From: Aeromicrobium sp. PE09-221
GTDB lineage: Bacteria; Actinomycetota; Actinomycetes; Propionibacteriales; Nocardioidaceae
Direction of reading: 5' to 3'
DNA: 64,000 nucleotides
Assembly (NCBI RefSeq): GCF_002174305.1
Contig: NZ_MIJB01000005.1
Span: 84,505 to 148,504 of the forward strand
The notes under the pieces were generated by a model, which was given only the letters and a program-made list of their open reading frames with translations, was not told the DNA's origin and made no database searches. Positions within the stretch are counted from its first letter, which is position 1. Every line of letters begins with the position of its first letter. The translations under genes and the position numbers were made by a program. Positions 34,258 through 41,170 of this stretch are shown piece by piece.

Positions 34258-35400
34258 TCAGATCTTGTGCGTGAACCAGTCGGTCAGGCGGGCCGTGGCG
34301 ACGGAGAAGTAGTCGTAGCTGCAGTGCAGCGAGCCGGCCTGGTCGTAGATGTCGACCGTGACGTCGTCGGTCGTCAGGGCGTCGACGAAGCGCCGCGCAC
34401 CGTTGATGTCCATGATGATGTCGTCCGTGCCGTGCATGACATAGACGGGCACGTCGATCTTGTCCGCCACGCCGTCGAGCGTGAACTTTGCGAGCTTCTC
34501 GCGCGCCTCCGCGTCGTCCGCCGATCCGCTCAGCCACTGCAACTGCTCCTGCAGCGGCGGGTAGAACTCGTAGAAGTCCGTGAGGATGCTCCAGGTGCCG
34601 CACCACGCCGCGACCGCCTTCACACGCGGCTCGAAGGCCGCGGCCCGCGGTGCGTAGTAGCCGCCGAAGCTCACGCCGGCGAGGCCGATGCGGTCCGCGT
34701 CGACGTCGTCACGCTGCTCCAGCACATCCAGCACGGCACGCACCGGCACCTCGTAGTCCGGTCGGCTGTACAGCTGCTTGAAGCGCAGCGAGCTGCCGCG
34801 GCCGGGGGTGTCGACCATGACCACGTTCATGCCGCGGTCGGGGAACTCCGAGCCGCCGAGGAAGTACAGCTCCTCAGCCCAGGAGTCGGCGCCGCCGAGG
34901 AACAGCACGGTGGGCCGCCGGGCGCCGGAACCGTCCGGCCGCACGATGTATCCCTCCATCGTCGTGCCCTCGAACGGCACCTCGATCTGCTCGATGCGGC
35001 CGTCGGTGAGAGCGGCGGCACGACGGAAGTTCTCGCGACCGGCGTTGTACGCCTCGTTGCGACGCGGGTCTTGCGAGCGCAGGAAGAACTCCGAGTGCCG
35101 GAAGTAGCTGCAGGAGCGGAAGAGCGCCCGGCGTCCGGTGGTGATGTTGCCCTCGGCCAGTGCGGCTTCGCCCTGCGCGGCGACCTCCCGGGCGGTGCGC
35201 TGCCATTCGCGGTACCAGACCTCGCCGTCGGTCGTCTCCGTCCCGATGCGAGCGGCGGTCCGGCTGCACTCGAAGAGGTCGGCGCCGCCGACCGCGACTT
35301 GGGCGAGTAGACGCATGGTCTGGATCGACCAGTCCTCGTCCTGCGGGAAGAGCTCGATGGTCGAGAGGGCGTCGGCATTGGTCGGTGTCTCGGTCGTCAT
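34258..35400 (-). CDS. Alpha/beta hydrolase, DHPON hydrolase-like (C-C bond hydrolase?)
   Basis: This 380-residue protein has an N-terminal helical domain (WYREWQRTAREVAAQGEAALAEGNITTGRRALFRSCSYFRHSEFFL) and a C-terminal alpha/beta hydrolase. The nucleophile is in GLAGVSFGGYYAPRAAAFEPRVKA near residue 230, the acid in YVMHGTDDIIMD and the histidine in GSLHCSYDY. This layout matches 2,6-dihydroxypseudooxynicotine hydrolase of nicotine catabolism and related FrsA-like hydrolases, which cut carbon-carbon bonds of 1,3-dicarbonyl-type intermediates. Here it could act on a ring-cleavage product. ATG 35400 has GGAG eight bases upstream. Confidence 0.78.
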   Translation of the reverse strand: MTTETPTNADALSTIELFPQDEDWSIQTMRLLAQVAVGGADLFECSRTAARIGTETTDGEVWYREWQRTAREVAAQGEAALAEGNITTGRRALFRSCSYFRHSEFFLRSQDPRRNEAYNAGRENFRRAAALTDGRIEQIEVPFEGTTMEGYIVRPDGSGARRPTVLFLGGADSWAEELYFLGGSEFPDRGMNVVMVDTPGRGSSLRFKQLYSRPDYEVPVRAVLDVLEQRDDVDADRIGLAGVSFGGYYAPRAAAFEPRVKAVAAWCGTWSILTDFYEFYPPLQEQLQWLSGSADDAEAREKLAKFTLDGVADKIDVPVYVMHGTDDIIMDINGARRFVDALTTDDVTVDIYDQAGSLHCSYDYFSVATARLTDWFTHKI

Positions 35401-35425
35401 GTGCATTTCTCCTTGGTGGTGGTGG

Positions 35426-36622
35426 TCAGGCGCAGGTGGCGAGATCGGAGGCGGCGTCGGCCCACGACATGCCGTCGCGGATGGCGAGCCGGCAGCGGGC
35501 CAGGCGGCGGGGCGCGTTGATGCAGAGCGCGCCCCGGAGGCGGCCGTCGCGGCCGAAGAGGATGACAGCCGAGTCGTCGCCACGTTCGACGACGATGTCG
35601 TCGGCAGCATCGGCGCGGCCGACGAAGCGGGCTTTCGCAGCGAACTGGTCGGTCCAGAAGTAGGGGATCGAGCGGTAGCTCTCCCGTTCGCCGAGCAGGG
35701 CGCCGGCAGCGTGCCGGCCCTGCTCGACGGCGTTGGTCCAGTGCTCGACCCGCATGCTCTCGCCGAAGAGCTCGTTATGCCAGCGCGCGACGTCGCCGGC
35801 CGCGACGATGTCCGGGTGGCTGGTGCGCAGGTCGGGACCGCAGACCACCCCGTCTTGGAGGGCGAGGCCGCTTCCGATCAACCAGTCGACGGCCGGAGTG
35901 GCGCCCACGCTCTCGAGGAACAGGTCGGCCTTGAGGGTGTCGCGGCCGGGGCTGCGGACGATCACCCCGCCGCCGGACCGAGGTTCGATGCGGTCGACGG
36001 ACGTGCCACAGCGGATGTCGACGCCTTGCGCCGTGTGCAACTCGCTGAACCAGCCGCCCGCCTCACCCAGTACGCGGGCGAGCGGTGAGGTAGCGACGTC
36101 GATGACGGTCACCTCGAGGCCTAGCGTGCGAGCGGTGGCGGCCACCTCCAGCCCGATGAACCCGGCCCCGAGGACGACCAGTCGATGTCCGGGCTCGAGC
36201 TGGTCGCGGAGCCGCTGGGCGTCGTCGAGAGTGCGCAGTTGACACAGCCGCGCCGGGTCGCCGCACAACCGGTGCGCGAAGCGACGCGCGGACGAGCCGG
36301 TCGCCACGACGAGTCCGTCGAAGTCGAGCTGCTCCCCCGAGTCCAGCCACAGTCGCTTGGTGGCGGGATCGAGTGCCCGGGCCGGCTCGCCCAGGCGCAG
36401 GGTCACGCCCTGCTCCTCGTACCAGGCCGCCGGGCGCAGGGCGAGACGTCCGGCCTCGACCCCGTCGGTCAGCGCCTCCTTCGACAGCGGCGGGCGGTCG
36501 TACGGCAGGTGATGCTCGGCGCCGACGAGCGTGATCTGGCCCATGAAGCCGCGCTCGCGCAACCCCTCGATGGCGTTGACCCCCGCGAGCGACGCCCCCA
36601 CGACGACGACGTTCCGCATCAC
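35426..36622 (-). CDS. Ferredoxin reductase, FAD/NADH type (second copy)
   Basis: This 398-residue flavoprotein has FAD motif VVVGASLAGVNAIEGLRERG, LPYDRPPLSKEALTDG, NADH motif LVVLGAGFIGLEVAATARTLG near residue 150 and second FAD motif DIVAAGDVARWHNELFG, then a Reductase_C domain. It is a clear paralogue of the reductase at 25385-26536. GTG at 36622 (or the next codon, ATG) overlaps the ferredoxin stop, so the two are coupled and this is the natural NADH-to-ferredoxin partner for the Rieske oxygenase. Confidence 0.92.
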   Translation of the reverse strand: MMRNVVVVGASLAGVNAIEGLRERGFMGQITLVGAEHHLPYDRPPLSKEALTDGVEAGRLALRPAAWYEEQGVTLRLGEPARALDPATKRLWLDSGEQLDFDGLVVATGSSARRFAHRLCGDPARLCQLRTLDDAQRLRDQLEPGHRLVVLGAGFIGLEVAATARTLGLEVTVIDVATSPLARVLGEAGGWFSELHTAQGVDIRCGTSVDRIEPRSGGGVIVRSPGRDTLKADLFLESVGATPAVDWLIGSGLALQDGVVCGPDLRTSHPDIVAAGDVARWHNELFGESMRVEHWTNAVEQGRHAAGALLGERESYRSIPYFWTDQFAAKARFVGRADAADDIVVERGDDSAVILFGRDGRLRGALCINAPRRLARCRLAIRDGMSWADAASDLATCA

Positions 36623-36831
36623 GCGTCGCTCTGGTTCTCAACGGTGATGGCATGCGCCGGGCAGCCGCGCGCCGACGCCTCGGCCTTGACTCGAAGCGAG
36701 TCGGGGACGACGTCCTGAATCAGGAGTGCCACGTCGTTGTCCTCGTCGAAGTCCCAGATCTCCGGGGCCTCGATGAGGCAGTTGGCGTAGCCCTGGCACT
36801 TGCTCGGATCGAACTTGACGATGATGGCCAT
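36619..36831 (-). CDS. Single-cluster ferredoxin, [3Fe-4S] type
   Basis: This is a 70-residue ferredoxin with cysteines in CQGYANC near residue 12 and GCPAHAI near residue 57. Only three cluster cysteines are visible, and the second position of the classical four-cysteine motif is a non-cysteine, so a [3Fe-4S] cluster is expected. Such ferredoxins carry electrons to actinobacterial ring-hydroxylating dioxygenases and P450s. Since the Rieske oxygenase is the only such oxygenase here, it is the likely acceptor. Confidence 0.9.
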   Translation of the reverse strand: MAIIVKFDPSKCQGYANCLIEAPEIWDFDEDNDVALLIQDVVPDSLRVKAEASARGCPAHAITVENQSDA

Positions 36832-36862
36832 CGGTCACTTCCCCACGTCGTGTTGTCGACTA

Positions 36863-38065
36863 TCAGTGCGCCGCTGCCTCGAGGTGCGGCAGCGCTGGCG
36901 AGACCTTCGCCCGGCGGGCGGCCGCCGGGGTGTTCCTGCTGCGGAGCGCCCGCACCTCACCGCTCGTGATCACCGCGGAGATCCCCGGGATGTCGCCGAT
37001 CGCGAGGGCGGAGCGCGCGTCGTCGCGCGTGGAGCCCCAGGGGGCGTCGAGGATGACGAGGTCCGCGGCCCGGCCGACCTCGAGTACGCCGGCCGGCAGG
37101 TCCCAGGTGCGGGCGTTGTTGCCGGTGGCGAAAGCCCAGACGACGGCGGGATCGATGCCGGTCCAGGCCGCGATCTCGGCGACGGTCTTGATGACGCCGA
37201 GGGGCATCACCCCCGTGCCGGTCGGGGTGTCCGAGCCGATGACCAGGCGATCAAGCCGATCTTCGTCGGCGCACTTGCGGGCGATGCGGACGGCAGATTT
37301 GAGATTCCCTGCCTGCACGAGCTGCAGGGCCATGCCGGTTTCCTCGATGATCCGATCCACGCCGGCGGCGTCGAGCGAGGTCGGCCCGCCGTTGATGTGG
37401 CCGCAGACGTCGGGCGCCAGGTGCAGCAGGTGATCGGGCGAGATGGGCTTGCTGCCCGGGATGCTTGCGCCGCCCGAATGGCACATGACGGTGATGCCGT
37501 GCGCTTGGGCGCCGCGCACCTGGTCGTAGCCGTCGGCTGGGTCCTCGTACAGTCCGAAGCCGAACTTGGCGAGTCGCACGCCCACCTCCTGGAGGTCGGC
37601 GAAGTCACGGTCGGTGAGCGTCGGCTCGAGCACCACGGCACCGGCGTGCACCGTCATGCCATTCGGCCGGAAGTTGTCGAAGCACGTCTTCGCCGCGATC
37701 GCGAGTGCTTTGACGCCGGCGGCCGAGTGCGGCCGTCCCTGGGCGTGGATTTCGCCGGGCGAGACGACGGAGGTGATGCCGCCGTGGACGTAGCTGGCGA
37801 GGAAATCGACGGTCTTCTGCCGCGGCGTGTAGTCACCGAGCACCACGTGACAGTGCGAGTCGATGAGTCCGGGCGCCACCGTCGAGCCCTCTGCGTCGAG
37901 GACGACATCGGCCTGGTCGACCAGTCCGGCGAGGTCCGCCCGGCGGCCGATCGCCGCGATCACTCCGTCCCGGGCCACGACCGTGTCGGCGTCTCCCACG
38001 ATGGGTTCGCGCCAGTCGCCGGAGAAGATCTCGCCGGCCCCGACGACGGCGAGCGTGCCGCTCAC
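36863..38065 (-). CDS. Amidohydrolase, enamidase-like
   Basis: This is a 400-residue metal-dependent amidohydrolase. Metal ligands are seen in PGLIDSHCHVVLGDYTPRQKTVDF near residue 65, TVMCHSGGASIPGS, GHINGGPTSLDAAGVDRI and the aspartate of GSDTPTGTGVMPLGV. The whole chain tracks enamidase of Eubacterium barkeri nicotinate fermentation, notably DYTPRQKT, HGGITSV, the HINGGPT and DTPTGTG blocks, and RSRNTPAAARRAKV at the C terminus. Enamidase opens a cyclic enamide to release ammonia. An analogous cyclic amide intermediate is inferred here but not proven. GTG overlaps the upstream stop as GTGA. Confidence 0.82.
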   Translation of the reverse strand: MSGTLAVVGAGEIFSGDWREPIVGDADTVVARDGVIAAIGRRADLAGLVDQADVVLDAEGSTVAPGLIDSHCHVVLGDYTPRQKTVDFLASYVHGGITSVVSPGEIHAQGRPHSAAGVKALAIAAKTCFDNFRPNGMTVHAGAVVLEPTLTDRDFADLQEVGVRLAKFGFGLYEDPADGYDQVRGAQAHGITVMCHSGGASIPGSKPISPDHLLHLAPDVCGHINGGPTSLDAAGVDRIIEETGMALQLVQAGNLKSAVRIARKCADEDRLDRLVIGSDTPTGTGVMPLGVIKTVAEIAAWTGIDPAVVWAFATGNNARTWDLPAGVLEVGRAADLVILDAPWGSTRDDARSALAIGDIPGISAVITSGEVRALRSRNTPAAARRAKVSPALPHLEAAAH

Positions 38066-38646
38066 GCTCGGCTCCGAGCCTCGGCAACCGTCATGCCGCC
38101 GACTCGCGCGTTGATCCGGCCGCGGTTGGCGACGGCAGCGATCACCACCAGCTCGTCCGGATGCGGCGCATCCGGGACGCGCACCTCGAGCGCGTCGTAA
38201 TGGCTGCGCACCCAGACCTCGTCCTTGTAGGCGAGCGGCACGTCGATGACCGATCCGGCGACTGCCGGCTTGGTGGCCGAGGTGATCCAGGCGTCGCCAC
38301 CGCCGATGGCGTCGCGGAACGCGTTGCCGAAGATCGAGGTGAGCGCCGCGTTGATGTGCTCCTGCTCGCCGTCGGTACCGACGAGACCGGCTTTACCGTA
38401 GCTCTCCACCGGCGCACCGAGGAGGCGGGCGGCTTCGGACCCCACCAGCGTGCCGATCTGTGCCGACGCCTCGATCAGCGCCGAGAGATCCTCGACGTAT
38501 CCGGCGCCGGCGTAAGGGTTCTTCAGGACGGCGCACACGGCGACCCGTCGCAGCGGGCCACCCTCGTCGGTTCGCCCGGCGGAGCTCCGCACCTCCTCCA
38601 CCTGGGAAAAGACCTTCCGAATCGCCATCTCGTGCGCTGCTACCAC
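38062..38646 (-). CDS. AA_synth (PF06684-like) family protein
   Basis: This is a 194-residue protein of the amino acid synthesis family, a name that reflects old annotation rather than a proven reaction. The core is RRVAVCAVLKNPYAGAGYVEDLSALIEASAQIGTLVGSEAARLLG, then SYGKAGLVGTDGEQEHINAALTSIFGNAFRDAIGGGDAWITSATKPAVAGSVIDVPLAYKDEVWVRSHYD. Relatives are often found in catabolic operons. GTG with GGAGG four bases upstream is the start and it opens the long operon. It overlaps the enamidase gene by four bases, so the two may act on the same compound. Confidence 0.8.
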   Translation of the reverse strand: MVAAHEMAIRKVFSQVEEVRSSAGRTDEGGPLRRVAVCAVLKNPYAGAGYVEDLSALIEASAQIGTLVGSEAARLLGAPVESYGKAGLVGTDGEQEHINAALTSIFGNAFRDAIGGGDAWITSATKPAVAGSVIDVPLAYKDEVWVRSHYDALEVRVPDAPHPDELVVIAAVANRGRINARVGGMTVAEARSRA

Positions 38647-38745
38647 GATGCCTCCTTACGATCGCCACCCCGCGACGGTCAGATCCCGGGTCGCCCGTCA
38701 ACTGGGCCTGAACAGGAAGGCTAGGAAGCGGCGAGCCCCCGGGGC

Positions 38746-38762
38746 GTCCCCCTGGAGGGTCA
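38746..38762. promoter_or_regulatory. Island dyad d: AA_synth operon promoter
   Basis: GTCCCCC-TGGA-GGGTCA is a copy of the island dyad with one good half (GGGTCA) and one weaker half. It lies 100 bases upstream of the first gene of the long operon. Confidence 0.5.
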
Positions 38763-38816
38763 ATTCAGGAGCGGGGAAGGCGCCGATCCGCACACCGACC
38801 CTCGGCAGGCGCAATG

Positions 38817-38833
38817 TGACCCGAAGGGGGTTA
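38817..38833. promoter_or_regulatory. Island dyad e: ALDH promoter
   Basis: TGACCC-GAAG-GGGGTTA is a copy of the island dyad 60 bases upstream of the divergent aldehyde dehydrogenase gene. With dyad d it suggests that both directions are controlled together. Confidence 0.5.
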
Positions 38834-38892
38834 GCGCGTCGCGGGAGCGTCATCGAGACTCGGCGGGAGCATCCGTCGACGAAAGGGACAGC

Positions 38893-40338
38893 GTGAATCC
38901 GGCAGCACTCGACCCGGGCCGTGGCATCGTCATCGACGGGATGCGCCGCACCGGGACGTCGTCGTTCGAGGTCGACGACCCCGCCACCTGCGATGTCGTT
39001 GCCGAGGTTGCCGACGCCGGGGTCGATGACGCTGCTGCGGCCGTGGACGCGGCGGCGGCAGCGGCTCCCTCCTGGAGATCGCGACCACCGCGCGAGCGCG
39101 CGGCGGTGCTCCACGGCGCGTACGCGCTCATGCGGGAGCGTGCTGGGAGCCTGGCCGAGCTGATCTCTCTCGAAAACGGCAAGCCGCAGGCGGATGCCAT
39201 CGCCGAGATCCGTTACGCCGCCGATTTCCTCCAGTGGTATGCCGAGGAAGCCGTGCGCTCGTCGGGCGCCTACGGTGCCGCTCCCGGAGGGGGTTCGCGG
39301 ACCATCGTGACGCAGGTGCCGACCGGCGTCGCCGCCCTCGTCACCCCCTGGAACTTCCCCGCCGCGATGGTGACGCGCAAGATCGCTCCCGCCCTCGCCG
39401 CCGGCTGCACGACCATGCTCAAGCCCGCCGCCGAGACACCGCTGACGGCGCTCGCCATCGCGGAGATCCTCGCCGAGGCGGGGCTTCCGCCGGGCGTCGT
39501 GAACGTCGTGCCGACCACCGATCCGGCCGCGGTCGTCGGCCGCTGGCTCAGCGACCGCCGCGTCCGCAAGATCTCGTTCACCGGGTCGACCGCCATCGGC
39601 AAGGTGCTGCTACGGCAATCGGCCGAGCGGGTCGTGGCTTCCTCCATGGAGCTCGGCGGCAACGCCCCGTTCGTGGTGGCCGAGGACGCCGACGTCGACG
39701 CGGCGGTGCAGGGAGCCCTCGTGGCGAAGTTCCGCAACGGCGGTCAGGCCTGCACCGCAGCCAACCGCTTCTTCGTCCATGCTGCCGTTACCGAGCATTT
39801 CACGGAGAGGTTCTGCGCAGCGGCGGCGTCGTTGCGTGTCGGTCCTGCCGTCGACGGCGCGGATCTCGGACCGCTCATCTCCGCCAAGGCGGTCAATCGC
39901 GTGGAACAGTTGGTGGAGGACGCCCTCGCCCACGGTGCACACCTGCGTCACCGAGCGAAGCTCTCGACGTCACGCGGCTGGTTCGTTGCCCCGACGGTAC
40001 TGACCGACGTCGACTGTGCGGCTGCGGTGTTCCGCGAGGAGATCTTCGGCCCGATCGCTCCGATCTTCACCTGGGAGGACGAAGCCGATCTGCTCGAGGA
40101 GCTCAACCAGGATGACCTCGGGCTCGCCGCGTACGTGTACTCGACCAACGTGCAGCGGGCCATCCGGTTCGCCGAGTCGCTGGAGGCCGGCATGGTCGGC
40201 ATCAACCGCGGTGTGGTGTCCGACCCGTCCGCTCCCTTCGGCGGAGTCAAAGAGAGCGGTCTGGGCCGCGAAGGAGCGCGGGCGGGGCTCGATGCCTTCT
40301 GCGAGACGCGCTATGTGAGCGTCGACTGGCCCGACTGA
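38893..40338 (+). CDS. Aldehyde dehydrogenase, succinate-semialdehyde type
   Basis: This is a 481-residue NAD(P)+-dependent aldehyde dehydrogenase. Motifs are VALVTPWNFPAAMVTRKIAPALAAGCT near residue 150, KISFTGSTAIGKVL, the general base MELGGNAPFV near residue 257 and the catalytic cysteine FRNGGQACTAANRFF near residue 290. The fold and the final GVKESGLGREGARAGLDAFCETRYVSVDWPD resemble the GabD/succinate-semialdehyde branch. It could oxidise the aldehyde released by the aldolase or succinate semialdehyde. GTG is preceded by AAGGGA. It is the only island catabolic gene besides the CMD gene on the plus strand. Confidence 0.9.
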   Translation: MNPAALDPGRGIVIDGMRRTGTSSFEVDDPATCDVVAEVADAGVDDAAAAVDAAAAAAPSWRSRPPRERAAVLHGAYALMRERAGSLAELISLENGKPQADAIAEIRYAADFLQWYAEEAVRSSGAYGAAPGGGSRTIVTQVPTGVAALVTPWNFPAAMVTRKIAPALAAGCTTMLKPAAETPLTALAIAEILAEAGLPPGVVNVVPTTDPAAVVGRWLSDRRVRKISFTGSTAIGKVLLRQSAERVVASSMELGGNAPFVVAEDADVDAAVQGALVAKFRNGGQACTAANRFFVHAAVTEHFTERFCAAAASLRVGPAVDGADLGPLISAKAVNRVEQLVEDALAHGAHLRHRAKLSTSRGWFVAPTVLTDVDCAAAVFREEIFGPIAPIFTWEDEADLLEELNQDDLGLAAYVYSTNVQRAIRFAESLEAGMVGINRGVVSDPSAPFGGVKESGLGREGARAGLDAFCETRYVSVDWPD

Positions 40339-40345
40339 GGAGTGT

Positions 40346-40368
40346 CCACCGAGTGGCGCACGCGGTGG
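40346..40368 (+). terminator. Possible ALDH terminator hairpin
   Basis: CCACCG (40346-40351) pairs with CGGTGG (40363-40368) eight bases after the ALDH stop and before the convergent siderophore-interacting gene. No T tract follows, so confidence is low. Confidence 0.3.
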
Positions 40369-40381
40369 CCGGGACGGCCGG

Positions 40382-41167
40382 TCAGCGCCGCCAGTAGCCG
40401 GTGACGTCGAGGCAGTCACGGGCGACGGCGCGCTCGTTCTTGAGGTAGTCGCGGACCTGGCGGATGGTGCGCGTCTCCCCCGCCACCCAGCAGAAGGCCT
40501 CGCCCTCCCACCAGTCGAGTGAGCGGACGGCCTCGATCCATGCCTCAGGCCCCACGACCCAGCTGACCTCGACACCATCGGGGACGACGAGATCCTGACG
40601 GTGCGACTCGTCGCCGAGCTCGACGACCACCTGCGCACGAATACCCGCCGGACACTCGTCCAGCAATCTGCCGATGGCCGGGAGCGCCGTCTCGTCGCCG
40701 GCGATGAGCATCCAGTCCTGCCCCTCGGGCAGGAGCAGTGAACGCGTCGGACCCACGATCCACGCCGGCTCGCCGGGCACGACCCGCTCGGCCCAACCAG
40801 CCGCGAATCCGTGACCGTGGCGGACGAAGTCGATATCGAGCTCCCGTGTGGCCGGATCGTAACGCCGAGGGGTGTAGTCCTTCGCGACCGGACGGCCCCC
40901 GGCGCCTCCCCACTCCAACCGATCCGGACCCTGGACCGGCAGTGGCGGACGCTCCTGACCCTCGACCGGGACCAGCAGCTTGACGTGATCGTCGAAGCCC
41001 TCGCTGCGGAAGGCCGGCAGCTCACCACCCTGGACGGCGAATCCGTCGAGCTGCTCACCGGTGAGGGTCACCCGGCGCATGCCCGGCGTGATGTCCTCGA
41101 TCCGGACGACTTCGAGCTCACGCAGGACGGTCGACCAGCCGACCGCCTCACGCCGAGTGCGCGCCAC
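40382..41167 (-). CDS. Siderophore-interacting protein (ferric-siderophore reductase)
   Basis: This is a 261-residue flavoprotein of the SIP/ViuB family. It has an FAD-binding barrel (GMRRVTLTGEQLDGF and KDYTPRRYDPATRELDIDFVRHG, where RxYT-like contacts hold FAD) and a C-terminal domain ending WVAGETRTIRQVRDYLKNERAVARDCLDVTGYWRR. It would release iron from imported siderophores by reduction. It follows the solute-binding protein gene by three bases, with GTG as start. No IdeR box is seen close by. Its 3' end is the right border of the catabolic island and is partly duplicated at 20161-20240. Confidence 0.92.
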   Translation of the reverse strand: MARTRREAVGWSTVLRELEVVRIEDITPGMRRVTLTGEQLDGFAVQGGELPAFRSEGFDDHVKLLVPVEGQERPPLPVQGPDRLEWGGAGGRPVAKDYTPRRYDPATRELDIDFVRHGHGFAAGWAERVVPGEPAWIVGPTRSLLLPEGQDWMLIAGDETALPAIGRLLDECPAGIRAQVVVELGDESHRQDLVVPDGVEVSWVVGPEAWIEAVRSLDWWEGEAFCWVAGETRTIRQVRDYLKNERAVARDCLDVTGYWRR

Positions 41168-41170
41168 CGG

